The translations under genes were made by a program, and so were the position numbers. The notes under the pieces are model-generated. The model saw nothing but the letters and a program-made list of their open reading frames with translations. It was not told the DNA's origin and made no database searches. Shown in pieces: positions 1-9,381 of a stretch of DNA of 40,934 nt. Each line of letters opens with the position of its first letter. Positions within the stretch are counted from its first letter, which is position 1. The stretch covers positions 1 to 40,934 of the forward strand of contig JADZDL010000111.1 in NCBI GenBank assembly GCA_020851075.1, in the 5' to 3' direction. This DNA comes from Planctomycetota bacterium (lineage in GTDB: Bacteria; Planctomycetota; UBA1135; UBA2386).

Positions 1-265
1 ACCTCGTGAACGTCTCCAGGTGTTGCTAGCAATATCTCTCAACGAGACATGGCTGTATTCGCAGTAGGGAGCATTTGGCAAGGCACCTCGGCCACCAACG
101 ACAATCCGCGGCGCTACGTTGGCACCACAATTCCAATCCCACTGTCACCTATTTGCGCCACTCAGGTCCCCAACCACGAGAAAGTCGGGCTGCGCGAACA
201 CAGGATGACTTGGCGAGATCATAGCCCAGCACACGGAGGGCTAGCGCATTCAGCCGGCAGAACCC
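1..265. other. Window edge, no definite gene
   Basis: This stretch is less GC-rich than the next kilobases and carries no convincing complete gene. On the minus strand a frame is open from about 144 to the window edge and reads somewhat protein-like, but it has no start codon and follows a TGA at 145-147. It could be the tail of a gene interrupted here. A plus-strand frame starting at 49 has the arginine-, proline- and histidine-rich look of a spurious ORF. Confidence 0.3.
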
Positions 266-1735
266 CTACCAGGGCGCGCGCTGCGTCGCCGTCACAAACG
301 CCGAACCATCGATGACGAGCATCGGGTCCTTGTTCTTCGGGTGATTGCGCTTCTCGAGCGACAGCGTGCGCGCGCCACCACCGTTCGAACGGAACGTGAT
401 GCTCGTGCCGTCGCTGCTCCACTGGCCAGCGTCACTCTGGTCGCCCCAGGCCGCGCCATTCGGGTTCGTGCTCACGTTCTCCGCCACATAGGTGTAGCCA
501 CCGTCGGCGCGCAGGGTCAGCACCTTCTGCCGACTGCTGCCGCCGCCATTGTTGGCGTTGAAGCTCGCGAAGAACACCCACTGCCCGGCGAGTTCGGCTG
601 GCGCCGCACCCTTTGCCCCGCCTTCCCCCTGCTTGCTGCGCAGCGACGCGAGCATCGCGTCGAGCGTCGTCTGCCGAGCTTGCAGCGAGGCCGGGAAACC
701 GAGCGCCAGCAGGGCGCCGATGCCCTTCTGCGTCGGGAACGCAAACACGCGCGCCTCGACCTTCTGGCCCTCCGGGTTCTCACCGACAAACGTGTAGGTC
801 TTGCCGCGCAACGCGCCGAACTTTGCCGCGACTCCATCCCCCTTGGGCGACAGACCGGGCTGGATCTCGTCGAGCGCCACGCGCAACTTCGCCATCGTGT
901 CGGGCGCGTCGAGCGACTGCAGCGAGCCATCACCGCACAGCGCGTAGATCTCTTCGAGCACCCCACTCTCGCCAAAACCCTTCGGCATGAGGATCTGCGT
1001 ACCATCGTCGCCGGCCTGCGTGCGCCAATCCTTGGGCACATCGATGGCGACACCATTCCAGACGAGTTCCTTGCCACCCGGCACGCGCGTGAACTCGGGC
1101 TTCTCCGCATCGCCGGCCGGCTTGTCACCCTTCGCCGCGGGAACCTGCCCAGCGGGAACGGTCTCCCTACCCGCGCCGTCCTCCTTTTTGCCCCCGCCGA
1201 GCCCAAAAGCGCGCTTCTTCGCCTTCTGGCCTTCGAGCCGCAGCGAACCGAGCATCGCCGTGATCTCCTTCTCCCGCGACTTCAACTTCTCGTCGAGGCC
1301 GAGCACAAACAGCGCCGCGCAACCATCCTTGCCCGCCAGCACATGCAGCGTCAGCGTCACCGGCTTGCCGTCCGCGTTCTTCGTCGCGTAGCGGAACGAA
1401 CGCGCAGGCAGGCTGCCGAGCTTGCCCGCCACCGGCTCCCCCTGCCGCGTCACCCCGGCCAGGATCTCCTCGGCAGCAGAGTCGATCGTGTCGGTGAGGT
1501 CCTCGTCCTCGAGGTTGGGAGTCTCGGCGTCAAACAGGAGGCCATACGCCTCGCCGGTCAATTCGCCCTGCTTCCACCCCGCCGGCTTCAGCAGCGTGAA
1601 ATCGCCAGCCGACTCCACAGACCAACCCGCCGGTAGATCGAGTTCGAGGCCGTGCCAGCGCACGGTCTCCTGGGCAATGGCCCACGGGGCGCAGAAGAGG
1701 AGGAATGACGCCGCGAGAGTGAGATTGCGTGGCAT
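266..1735 (-). CDS. Secreted protein with two copies of a ~145-residue domain
   Basis: A 489-residue exported protein of unknown function. Residues 1-22 form a signal peptide (MPRN start, hydrophobic core, cleavage after AIAQ). Two related domains follow, at about 26-168 and 226-370. Each opens with W-[HN]-G-[LV]-x-[LI]-[DE]-[LV]-P-x-[GD]-W and ends with a predicted strand-helix segment (AMLGSLR or AMLASLR). A lysine- and proline-rich linker lies between them. The last ~110 residues look like a small beta-barrel domain (AGQWVFFASF, then alternating Thr and Tyr strands), as in lipocalin-like stress domains. The start at 1735 is preferred because it places the signal peptide at the N terminus; upstream in-frame codons add an implausible 45 residues. 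It is transcribed away from the Asp-box gene at 1893. No catalytic motif is recognised. Confidence 0.85.
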   Translation of the reverse strand: MPRNLTLAASFLLFCAPWAIAQETVRWHGLELDLPAGWSVESAGDFTLLKPAGWKQGELTGEAYGLLFDAETPNLEDEDLTDTIDSAAEEILAGVTRQGEPVAGKLGSLPARSFRYATKNADGKPVTLTLHVLAGKDGCAALFVLGLDEKLKSREKEITAMLGSLRLEGQKAKKRAFGLGGGKKEDGAGRETVPAGQVPAAKGDKPAGDAEKPEFTRVPGGKELVWNGVAIDVPKDWRTQAGDDGTQILMPKGFGESGVLEEIYALCGDGSLQSLDAPDTMAKLRVALDEIQPGLSPKGDGVAAKFGALRGKTYTFVGENPEGQKVEARVFAFPTQKGIGALLALGFPASLQARQTTLDAMLASLRSKQGEGGAKGAAPAELAGQWVFFASFNANNGGGSSRQKVLTLRADGGYTYVAENVSTNPNGAAWGDQSDAGQWSSDGTSITFRSNGGGARTLSLEKRNHPKNKDPMLVIDGSAFVTATQRAPW

Positions 1736-1892
1736 TTGTGGGATGGCGAGAGCGACGGGGCTTCTATCTACCGAACAGGGATAATCGGCAGATTCCTGGC
1801 CACGCGATAGCCCCGGCGACAGCTCCGTTGGCATCGCCGACATCGCCAACTGCCCCCCTTGCCAGGGCACGAACGCCGTTCACAATGTGACA

Positions 1893-3515
1893 ATGCGCCG
1901 AACGTTCACCGAAGGGGTTCTGCTGGCACGGATGGCACTGATGACACTGCTGGGCTCACTTCCGGCCATTGCCCAAGCCCCTCTGCACGCGGTGCGGATC
2001 AACCCGACCACGCTGCTCAACTACCCCGACTTGACGCGGCTGCAACAGCAGGGCGATGCGGTCCATCTGGTGACGTACGCCAGGTTTGCCTTCGGCCTCC
2101 AGGGGCATCTCTACTACGCGCGCTCTGGTGACGGCGGCCGCACATGGCCCGTGCTCGAACAGGACCTCGGCGGCAACTGGGTGCAGTACTTCGATCTCGC
2201 CGCTTTTGGCGATCGCGCCCTGATCTCGATGCACGACTCGGCCACGGGGCCGCACGTGCGCACGTCGAACGACCGCGGCGCCACCTGGACCAACCCGTTC
2301 CTCGTGGCCTCGCAGCCTGGCCTCAGTTATGGCGAGTCGCGCGTGCATGGGCACGGCAACAACGCCATGGTCGCCTGGCTTGCGACGCAACCAGGGGGGA
2401 CGATCTGGGCCACCCACTCCGCGGATGGTGGCTACACCTGGAACCAAAACCCCATCGCACTCGACGTTGGCCTGCCGGTGCTCACGACCGCGCCCACGAA
2501 CCTGGTCAAAGTCGCGACCGGGCCCGATATCCACCTGTTCTGGGAGCATGGGATCACGGTGGCCCACCAGTACTCGGCGGATGGCGGCATCACCTGGCTG
2601 CCCCAAGCCCAGGTGGTCGGCACGGCCCCGTTCAAGGTCACCGGCTCCGGCAATGTGCTGTTCCTCACGCAGGGTAGCAGCGTGCTGCGTTCGGCGAATG
2701 GCGGCCAATCGTGGGCTCCAATCAGCGGCACGGGGCTCTCCGCCTACAGCGGCATCGCGGTCGACGGTCTCGATGTTGTCGTCACCCAGGTCACCGGTAG
2801 CGCGCCCACCTACCAACTCGTCCTCAACACCTCACGCGATGGCGGCGTGTCCTGGTTGCCTGCGCCGTGGATTCTGAGCACTCCGCTCAACCTCGTCGCC
2901 GCGCCGCCAACCGTGCAGGGTGGCCAGTTCTACGTACGAATCGGATGGGCAACGCTGGGCTTCAGCGGTGCCACGACAAATGGCGTCCTGCACTCCCGCG
3001 ACGGCTCTTCGTGGCGACTCATGCAAGGTTGGGTCGATCGGGCCTTCTGGCCTGGCCCCGATCGCAACCTCGCGATCACCCAGTATGCGACGAACGCCAC
3101 ACAACCCAGCAGCGCGCTGTATGCCTACGTGCACGGCGGGCACACGCCGCACGGCCAAGGCAGCGCGGGCACCGGCGGCCTCATTCCGCAGCTTGTGGGC
3201 GCGGGCCTGCCAGCGCCGGGGCAGACGTTTGCCCTCGAACTCAGCGCGGCGCGCAGCAACGCGCTCGGGGCGTTCTACATCGGGTTCGGCGACGCCGTGG
3301 ACCTGCCGTTTGGTTCGGCGATCCTGCACCTGCAGCAGCCCATCGGGCCGTTCGTGTTCACGGCGAGTGGCAATGGCACGGCGAACCTGCCGATCACCGT
3401 GCCCGTGAGCACGACGTTTGCAGGCGTGCATTGGACCAGCCAGGCCTTTGTCGTCGATGCCGGGGCCAGCATGGGCCTCGCGACCTCGCCGGCGGTCGAG
3501 AGCTGGATCCGGTAG
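1893..3515 (+). CDS. Secreted Asp-box (BNR) beta-propeller protein
   Basis: A 540-residue exported protein. The N terminus is a signal peptide ending near LPAIAQ. The body carries repeated Asp-box motifs of the form S-x-D-x-G-x-[TS]-W (SGDGGRTW, SNDRGATW, SADGGYTW, SADGGITW, SANGGQSW, SRDGGVSW), the signature loops of sialidase-like six-bladed propellers. The catalytic arginine triad of true sialidases cannot be assigned, so enzymatic activity should not be assumed. The final ~110 residues are a beta-rich C-terminal module comparable to those of other secreted proteins in this window. ATG 1893 was chosen; an in-frame GTG at 1887 is possible. It converges with the Kelch gene, with only two bases between the two stop codons. 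Confidence 0.85.
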   Translation: MRRTFTEGVLLARMALMTLLGSLPAIAQAPLHAVRINPTTLLNYPDLTRLQQQGDAVHLVTYARFAFGLQGHLYYARSGDGGRTWPVLEQDLGGNWVQYFDLAAFGDRALISMHDSATGPHVRTSNDRGATWTNPFLVASQPGLSYGESRVHGHGNNAMVAWLATQPGGTIWATHSADGGYTWNQNPIALDVGLPVLTTAPTNLVKVATGPDIHLFWEHGITVAHQYSADGGITWLPQAQVVGTAPFKVTGSGNVLFLTQGSSVLRSANGGQSWAPISGTGLSAYSGIAVDGLDVVVTQVTGSAPTYQLVLNTSRDGGVSWLPAPWILSTPLNLVAAPPTVQGGQFYVRIGWATLGFSGATTNGVLHSRDGSSWRLMQGWVDRAFWPGPDRNLAITQYATNATQPSSALYAYVHGGHTPHGQGSAGTGGLIPQLVGAGLPAPGQTFALELSAARSNALGAFYIGFGDAVDLPFGSAILHLQQPIGPFVFTASGNGTANLPITVPVSTTFAGVHWTSQAFVVDAGASMGLATSPAVESWIR

Positions 3516-3517
3516 AC

Positions 3518-4915
3518 CTACAGCTGCCCGATATGCACGGTGCCAGCATTGGACAAGGCAAACCCGGCGTCATTCACCAACGGGTCCAGAACCGCGCCCT
3601 GCATATGGAACTCCACACCTAGCAAGGCCGGCGCCAGCGGAATCGTCCAGACCTTTGCCGCTGTCCCGGCCACGTTGCTGAGCAGTTCCGTAGCATCTGC
3701 AACAATCCAAGCCGAACACCCTGGCATGCCCAAGCTCGCCAGATCCAGCGGCAGGGCATTACCATTCCAGATGGTGCGCGAGAAACCCGTCAACAGAAAC
3801 ACCGGGTTGAAGATCGAACCCGGGATGCCCGTCATGCGCACCTCGAACGGCAAGCCCAGGTACGGCAGAGAGCCTGGCGCCGCTGCGATTTGTGGCATAC
3901 CAGCGCTACTCGCACAACCGGCACCAAACGTCGTAAACGTGGCGAGGGCGGTTACTGGAACATTGAGCTGCCAGTGCCCGATATACGAGGTGCTGAACTC
4001 CTGCCCACGTACGAGCACCACGCGATCGCGAACGGTATCGAGATCGAGTTCGAAGTAAGCCATGGCTGGCGGCGTGCCCTGCGTCGCCAGGGGTGTCCAG
4101 TTGGTGCCATTCCAGGTGAACGAGTCATTGCGGACCGTCGAAGTGCCGTATCCACCAAACAGGACGAGCTTGCGACTCGATCCAGTGTAGCTGAGCCCAG
4201 CTTCACGGCGCGCCGCAGGGACCAGCGCAGGGAACATCTGTTGCCACGCGGCACCATTCCATTCCCACGTGTCCCCAAGCAAGCCGCTATTGCCCCACCC
4301 CCCAAACAACACGACGCGTTGCCGCTGCCGATCGTACGCCATCGCGTGTTGCTCACGCGGCGGCGGACCACCAGAAGCACGTAGCGTCCACGTGGTCCCG
4401 TTCCAGGTGTAGGTCTCGCCATGCAGTCCGCCCGATCCACCACCACCGAAACGCACGACGACACCGCGTGCGATGTCGTACACCATGCGGTGATTGAAGA
4501 AGTCCTCGTTTGGGCCGGCGATGTCACGCAGTGTCCAAGCCGTGCCATCGTATTCCCAAGTGTCGGGTAGGCGGTTGGCCGCGAGGCCTCCGCTCAGCAC
4601 GATGACGCCGCGCGCAGTGTCAAACGCCATGTCATGCTTCGCACGCGGACCAGGCCGCGGCGACAACGTGCGCTGCGACCAGGAGGCGCCGTCCCACTCA
4701 TACTGAAGGTCGTTGGCTCCACCCGTGCCGGAAGCTCCCCCGAGGCCACCAAAGACTACCAAGTGTCCGCGAGCCTCATCGAACGCGCTGGCGAAGTCCA
4801 TGCCAAGGCCCGGCGTCGCGGCGGTCGTACGATTCGTCCAGGTCGCTTGGGCCATGCCCAACGAGGCTGCCAGCAACAATGCGGAAGGTGTGAGAAGTGC
4901 GTGGTAGTGGGACAT
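3518..4915 (-). CDS. Secreted Kelch-repeat protein with planctomycete C-terminal module
   Basis: A 465-residue exported protein with a signal peptide (cleavage near GMAQ). Five Kelch-type blades are visible. Each has a hydrophobic strand before a Gly-Gly pair (LVVFGG, VIVLSGG, VVVRFGG, VVLFGG, LVLFGG), then a strand ending in W-[DN]-G-[AT]-x-W about 20 residues later, as in galactose-oxidase-like propellers. From about residue 325 the shared module begins (FGAGC, a central Gly-x-Pro-Gly-Cys, then VxxALLGVEFxxQ) and ends in SNAGTVHIGQL. Kelch propellers usually mediate binding; no copper-ligand or Cys-Tyr cofactor set is apparent, so oxidase activity is unsupported. It ends tail-to-tail against the Asp-box gene. 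Confidence 0.85.
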   Translation of the reverse strand: MSHYHALLTPSALLLAASLGMAQATWTNRTTAATPGLGMDFASAFDEARGHLVVFGGLGGASGTGGANDLQYEWDGASWSQRTLSPRPGPRAKHDMAFDTARGVIVLSGGLAANRLPDTWEYDGTAWTLRDIAGPNEDFFNHRMVYDIARGVVVRFGGGGSGGLHGETYTWNGTTWTLRASGGPPPREQHAMAYDRQRQRVVLFGGWGNSGLLGDTWEWNGAAWQQMFPALVPAARREAGLSYTGSSRKLVLFGGYGTSTVRNDSFTWNGTNWTPLATQGTPPAMAYFELDLDTVRDRVVLVRGQEFSTSYIGHWQLNVPVTALATFTTFGAGCASSAGMPQIAAAPGSLPYLGLPFEVRMTGIPGSIFNPVFLLTGFSRTIWNGNALPLDLASLGMPGCSAWIVADATELLSNVAGTAAKVWTIPLAPALLGVEFHMQGAVLDPLVNDAGFALSNAGTVHIGQL

Positions 4916-5106
4916 TGTCGTCTTGGTGTTTGCAGCAGGAACCCGTTTCCTCGGGGCAACCAGCTCCCCACTGGCTACCGACGTGATGTTCGCACTCCAC
5001 GTGGCAGATGCCTAGCCCAGACACCACATGGCCAGCGAAAGACAAGCCCAACCGACGGTCCCGCACTCCGCTTCCGGTGAACCCTGCCGACGCTACAGTC
5101 TTCGCC

Positions 5107-5985
5107 ATGGAAGACCCGCGCTTGCCGTTCGCCCTCCTGGGTGCCGCTGTCGGCGCAGCGATCGCTCTCGGCTCGGTCTGGATGGCACCACGCGCCGATC
5201 TTGCACCGGCATCCGTCGCGACCACGGTTGGCAACGCGACCAGCACCAGTGGCGTCCCGGCACCGGCCGTCGTCAGCACCGAGATCGACTTCTCGCCGGT
5301 CCTGCGTCGCTTGGACGATGTGGCGGTGCGGCTCGAGCGCCTCGAAACCAAGGTCGCCGAGTTTGCGACCCTGCCGGTCAGGACGCCGGCCGCTGGAACC
5401 CCCACGCCAATGCAGCTCGACGCCGACACGGTGCTTGCGGCGATGGAAGCTGCGGAGCAGAAGAAGATCGACGCGCTGTCCGACCAGGACCTGATGCAAG
5501 AAGCCCGTCGGCTGGAGAAGGGCGGCAATAGCCTGGCGGCACAACAGCGGCTCGAGACGTTGCTACAGCGGCCGTTGGGCCCGGAGGAAAAGGCGCGCGT
5601 ACAAACCGAACTCGGCATGCTGCTGCGCAATCGTGGCGATGCCCAGAGTGTCGCGGCGGCGGTAACGCTGTTCCGCTCGGTCGTCGACGCGAACGGGCTC
5701 GCGAGCGAAGTGGGCAGTCAGGCGGGTTATCAGCTGGTCTGGGTGGATGCCAAGGGGGGTGACGCCAGCCGTGGTCTGGCGCAGGCGGAGCTGCTCGTTC
5801 ACACACCGGGAGTGCCTGCCGAGATCGTGCGCCATGCCCGCTGGGCGACGGGCATCCTGGCCCAGAGCCTTGGCGATACCCAGCGTGCCCGTACGGAGTA
5901 CGAGACGTTGCTCCGCGATCTGCAGGCGCAGACCGGGCAGGAGAAACTCATCGAGGACCTTCGCCGTCGGCTGGCAGGACTCTGA
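5107..5985 (+). CDS. Membrane-anchored protein with helical (TPR-like) repeats
   Basis: A 292-residue protein with one N-terminal membrane segment at about residues 7-25 (LLGAAVGAAIALGSVW). An Ala/Pro/Thr-rich linker, a short coiled-coil stretch (LRRLDDVAVRLERLETKVAEF) and a helix-rich C-terminal half follow. The latter resembles tetratricopeptide units (QEARRLEKGGNSLAAQQRLETLL, then LGMLLRNRGDAQSVAAAVTLF). The layout suggests a protein tethered to the inner membrane with a periplasmic or cytoplasmic scaffold domain; its partners are unknown. ATG 5107 is chosen over an in-frame start at 5008, which would place a charged, proline-rich stretch before the membrane helix. It converges with the DUF4256 gene. 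Confidence 0.75.
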   Translation: MEDPRLPFALLGAAVGAAIALGSVWMAPRADLAPASVATTVGNATSTSGVPAPAVVSTEIDFSPVLRRLDDVAVRLERLETKVAEFATLPVRTPAAGTPTPMQLDADTVLAAMEAAEQKKIDALSDQDLMQEARRLEKGGNSLAAQQRLETLLQRPLGPEEKARVQTELGMLLRNRGDAQSVAAAVTLFRSVVDANGLASEVGSQAGYQLVWVDAKGGDASRGLAQAELLVHTPGVPAEIVRHARWATGILAQSLGDTQRARTEYETLLRDLQAQTGQEKLIEDLRRRLAGL

Positions 5986-6026
5986 GTGGCGAGGGAGAGA
6001 CCGCGAGCGCAGCGGCCCCCCACCCA

Positions 6027-6572
6027 TCACACACAGAAGCGCGTGCGAAAGCCCCGCACCGCATAGTACGACTCGGCGCCATTGTGATAGACGAACACCT
6101 GGCCGAAGCGGCGGTCACAGAACAGGGCGCCGCCGAGGTCGCGCACGGCAGGCGGCGTGTGGATCCAACTCGAGGTCTTCAGGTCAAACTCGCCGAGCCG
6201 CTGCAGTTCCCGGTATTGCTCCTCGGTGAGGAGTTCGGCCCCCATTGCCGCGGCCATCTCGACGGCGTTGCCTGACGGCTTGTTCTGCTTGCGGGACTCG
6301 AGCGCCTCGCGGTCATAGCAAAGGCTCCGGCGGCCTTGCGGGGTCTCCGGCGCACAATCGCAGAACGTGACCAGATCGGCCTTCTTGTCATAGCCGATGA
6401 CGTCGGGCTCGCCGCCGGACGCTTCCATTGCGTGCAGGGTCTGCAGGGCCTTCTCGTTGGATTCGAGCCGCGCCTGCACGACCTGCCAGTCGATCTTCGG
6501 GTGGCGCGCAGCATGCTTCGCGAAGCGTTCTCGCAGCGTGACCAACAACGCGGTTTTGGCGGCGGCTTTCAT
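6027..6572 (-). CDS. DUF4256 family protein
   Basis: A 181-residue soluble protein that fits the usual length (about 185) and composition of DUF4256, a conserved family of unknown function. Recognisable features are an N-terminal helical stretch with RFxxHxxRHPxIDW, the central GYDKKxDxxTFCDCAPETP segment, LCYDREALExRK, a PSGNAVEMA motif and the C-terminal GALFCDRRFGQVFVYHNGAESYYAVRGFR. Cysteines and acidic residues in the central segment could bind a metal, but that is inference. No signal peptide is seen. The ATG at 6572 is preferred because the upstream in-frame extension (to 6998) runs antisense into the next gene. The start faces the large propeller gene across about 205 bases. Confidence 0.88.
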   Translation of the reverse strand: MKAAAKTALLVTLRERFAKHAARHPKIDWQVVQARLESNEKALQTLHAMEASGGEPDVIGYDKKADLVTFCDCAPETPQGRRSLCYDREALESRKQNKPSGNAVEMAAAMGAELLTEEQYRELQRLGEFDLKTSSWIHTPPAVRDLGGALFCDRRFGQVFVYHNGAESYYAVRGFRTRFCV

Positions 6573-6777
6573 CGCCTGACTAGAAAGTGTCGCGCGGTCA
6601 GGATCCATCCCCTGCCGGCGATGCCAATGGCAGTTCCTCGCCACGCGATCCAGATCGAACGGAATTCGGTGTTTTGCCGCGAACAGCGGCCCGCGCGCGT
6701 CGCTTGCCAGGGCTGCTGGACATGGTCCAACTGGGCCTGCACCCCGGCGTTGTCGTGTGCCCCCACAGCCCTGCCCC

Positions 6778-9303
6778 ATGCCTAACCTCCTCGCCGCGCT
6801 CCTTCTTGCCATCACCTCGTGGCTGCTCAACGTCGCCCTGGCCGCGCAGTGCACGCCCGTCTGGCAACCCGGTGAGGCGGTGCCGAGCCCCCTCGGCACC
6901 GCGCAGGCGATGTCGGTGTTCGATCCCGATGGGGCGGGCCCCGGCGGCTCGCAACTGCTGGTCGGGGGCTCGTTCGTGGTCGGCACTCGCACCACCAACC
7001 TGCTCGCTGGCTACGACGGCACGCAGTGGCTGCCGGCGGGGACTGGCGGTCCAACGGGCCCGGTGCGCGCGTTCGTGCAGTTCCAAGGGCAGCTGATCGC
7101 GGCGTCCAACGGCCTCGGCGGCTCCCTCATCTGGGCGTGGAACGGCACCAGCTGGCAGGTACTGGGCGGCTGCACCGGCTTCGTGCAGGCGATGACCGTC
7201 TACAACGGCGAACTCGTCGTCGCGGGCAATCTCACCGCCGTCGGTGCCGTGCCCGCCAACGGGATCGCGCGCTGGAATGGCACCGCGTGGTCGGCGTTCG
7301 GCAGCGGCGTGCTCGGCACGGTGAACGCGCTCGCCGTGTTCAACAACGTGCTGCACGTGGGCGGTGCGCTGGTGCAGGCCGGTGGTCTCGCGGTCACCAA
7401 CTACGCGATCTGGAACGGCACCACCTGGCTCGCCGGTCCTAGCTTCAACGGGCCGATCGAGACGATGACGACGCGGATCGGCACCGCGACCACGAACAGC
7501 TGGCTGTTCGCTGGCGGCTCGTTCACGACGATCGCCGGGCTCATCAGTGCCAACCGCGTCGCGCGGTACAATTCGTCCACCAACTCGTGGAGCGCGATGG
7601 CCGGGTTGCCCGGCGGCGCCTGTTCGACCCTGTTCGTGCGCGGCACGGGCCTCAACACGTTTGAGGTCACCGCCGGCATCGGCGACCCGGCCTCGGCGCA
7701 GAAGGCCTGGCGCTGGACCGGGACCACCTGGACGGCGCTCGGCAGCTTCGCCGATCTGGCCGCGGTGCCGGCGTGCTTTCAGTATTACAACGGCCAGTAC
7801 GAAGTCGGCCTGCGCACGACGACCTCGCGTGCCGTCTGCGCGTTCCGCTACGACGGTGCTGCCTGGACACCGCTGGCCGGCCCCGGCCTCGATGGCGAGG
7901 TGCATGCGGTCTGCCACGGCACCGGCGAAGTCGTGATCGGCGGCGAGTTCCAGCAGGTGCACGGCATCGCCTGCAGCCGCGTTGCCAGGCTTGTCGGTGG
8001 CGTCTGGTCGGCGATGGGTACCGGCGTCGACGGACCGGTGTACGCGATGGCGCGATTGGCGAACGGCGACGTGCTGGTCGGCGGCTCGTTCACGACGGCG
8101 GGCGGCGTGCCGGCCAACAACATTGCGCGCTGGCTCGCAAACGGCAACGGCTGGACCAACCTCGGCACCGGCACAAATGCCGCGGTGCGCGCGATCCTGG
8201 TGCTGCAGAACGGCGACGTGATCGTCGGTGGCGACTTCAACACCGCGGGCGGCACCATCGTCGGCCGCGTCGCGCGCTGGACGGGCATCTGGTCGAATCT
8301 CGGCCAGGGCAACAACAACGGCTTCGTGGGCTCGGTGCGGGCCCTCGCCGAACTGCCCGATGGCACGTTCGTGGCGGGGGGAACCTTCAGCACGAGCACC
8401 GGCCAGTTCCCGACGCCGATGAACCACGTGTCGCACTGGACAGGCGGTAGCTGGGTGCAGATGGCGAGCGGCCTCGATGGTACGGTTCACGCCCTCGCCA
8501 CGATGCCCGACGGCAGCCTCATCGCCGGCGGCGAGTTCACGACGGCAGCTGGGGCTGCGCGCCGCCGGCTGGCGCGCTGGGACGGCTCTGCGTGGCAGGC
8601 GGTGACCTTCTCGTTGTCCGACCTGAACGCGACGGTGCGCTGCCTCGCCGCGATGCCAGATGGCTCGCTGCTGGCCGGTGGCGACCTGTTCTCGTTCTCC
8701 CTGGGTCCGTTGCCGGGTGGTTGGAGCGCCAACCTCGTACGCGTGACGGGCAGCTCGGTCGCACCGTTGCCGATCGAGGACCAGCGGGTCGATGCGGTGG
8801 CCATCGCCGCCGACGGGGACATCGCGGTCGGCGGTGCGTTCCTCGCCGCGGACGGACTCGTCAGCACCAACTTTGCGCAGCGCGAAGCACCGTGTCCGGC
8901 GCTCGCCATCGAGGTGGGAACCGGCTGCCAGAGCCAGTATGGCCTGCTGCGCCTGTCGACGCCAAACCGGCCGTGGCTCGGCACGACGGTTCGCGCCGAA
9001 GGGCTGCCATTCCCGCCTGGATCCCTGGCCTTCGACCTCATTGGTCTGGCCCAGCAGGCCACTCCGCTGTCCGCCCTGCATCCGGCCGGTGGACCGGGTT
9101 GCACGTTGCTCACGACGCCGCTGAGCAGCGTTCTCCTGGTGCCGAACGCGGGCCGCGTCACCACCCAGGTCACGATTCCGCTCGATGCGGGCCTGATCGG
9201 CATGTCGTTGTTCGAACAGTTGCTCGAGGTCGAGTTTGGCGGGAACGGCATCACCCGGCTGGCCGCCACCAACGCCTTGCAACTGACGATTGGCATGAAC
9301 TGA
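6778..9303 (+). CDS. Large secreted repeat (propeller-like) protein with C-terminal module
   Basis: An 841-residue exported protein with a signal peptide ending near ALAAQ. Roughly a dozen repeats of about 45-60 residues follow. Each has a strand of the form xVxVGGxFTTAGGVPAxxIARW and then a W-N-G-x-x-W turn; hydrophobic positions alternate, as in delta-60-type propellers of planctomycete and myxobacterial surface proteins. From about residue 710 the sequence becomes the shared module (VGTGC, a central GPGC, then IPLDAGLIGMSLFEQ) ending in TNALQLTIGMN. ATG 6778 directly precedes the signal peptide. A GC-rich hairpin follows the stop codon. The role is probably binding or surface structure; no enzyme motif is visible. 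Confidence 0.85.
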   Translation: MPNLLAALLLAITSWLLNVALAAQCTPVWQPGEAVPSPLGTAQAMSVFDPDGAGPGGSQLLVGGSFVVGTRTTNLLAGYDGTQWLPAGTGGPTGPVRAFVQFQGQLIAASNGLGGSLIWAWNGTSWQVLGGCTGFVQAMTVYNGELVVAGNLTAVGAVPANGIARWNGTAWSAFGSGVLGTVNALAVFNNVLHVGGALVQAGGLAVTNYAIWNGTTWLAGPSFNGPIETMTTRIGTATTNSWLFAGGSFTTIAGLISANRVARYNSSTNSWSAMAGLPGGACSTLFVRGTGLNTFEVTAGIGDPASAQKAWRWTGTTWTALGSFADLAAVPACFQYYNGQYEVGLRTTTSRAVCAFRYDGAAWTPLAGPGLDGEVHAVCHGTGEVVIGGEFQQVHGIACSRVARLVGGVWSAMGTGVDGPVYAMARLANGDVLVGGSFTTAGGVPANNIARWLANGNGWTNLGTGTNAAVRAILVLQNGDVIVGGDFNTAGGTIVGRVARWTGIWSNLGQGNNNGFVGSVRALAELPDGTFVAGGTFSTSTGQFPTPMNHVSHWTGGSWVQMASGLDGTVHALATMPDGSLIAGGEFTTAAGAARRRLARWDGSAWQAVTFSLSDLNATVRCLAAMPDGSLLAGGDLFSFSLGPLPGGWSANLVRVTGSSVAPLPIEDQRVDAVAIAADGDIAVGGAFLAADGLVSTNFAQREAPCPALAIEVGTGCQSQYGLLRLSTPNRPWLGTTVRAEGLPFPPGSLAFDLIGLAQQATPLSALHPAGGPGCTLLTTPLSSVLLVPNAGRVTTQVTIPLDAGLIGMSLFEQLLEVEFGGNGITRLAATNALQLTIGMN

Positions 9304-9327
9304 GGCCCCGGATCCCGCGCCGGGGTC
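9304..9327 (+). terminator. Hairpin after the large propeller gene
   Basis: Immediately after the TGA of the propeller gene, CCCCGG (9306-9311) pairs with CCGGGG (9320-9325) across an 8-base loop. One G-U and one further G-C pair can extend the stem to eight pairs. There is no U tract, so this is a hairpin that may protect or end the transcript, not a canonical intrinsic terminator. Confidence 0.35.
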
Positions 9328-9381
9328 GCCGCCACCCTTGCGCCCTCAACCCTGGCCCCCAGACTGCCGATACGAACGGCG

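Noticed and set aside
1..144. Minus-strand open frame reading WNCGANVAPRIVVGG and on to the edge
   Set aside because: It has no start codon and follows a TGA at 145-147; the stretch is too short to identify. It may be a gene tail, but it cannot be supported.
49..315. Plus-strand frame of 88 residues at the left edge
   Set aside because: Composition is dominated by Arg, Pro, Thr and His, and it runs antisense into the 3' end of the supported gene at 266. No motif is visible.
6598..9282. Minus-strand frame of 894 residues antisense to the large propeller gene
   Set aside because: It is the GC-rich shadow of the propeller gene: rich in Arg, Gly, His and Ala with no signal peptide or domain. 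The plus-strand frame has clear repeats and a signal peptide.
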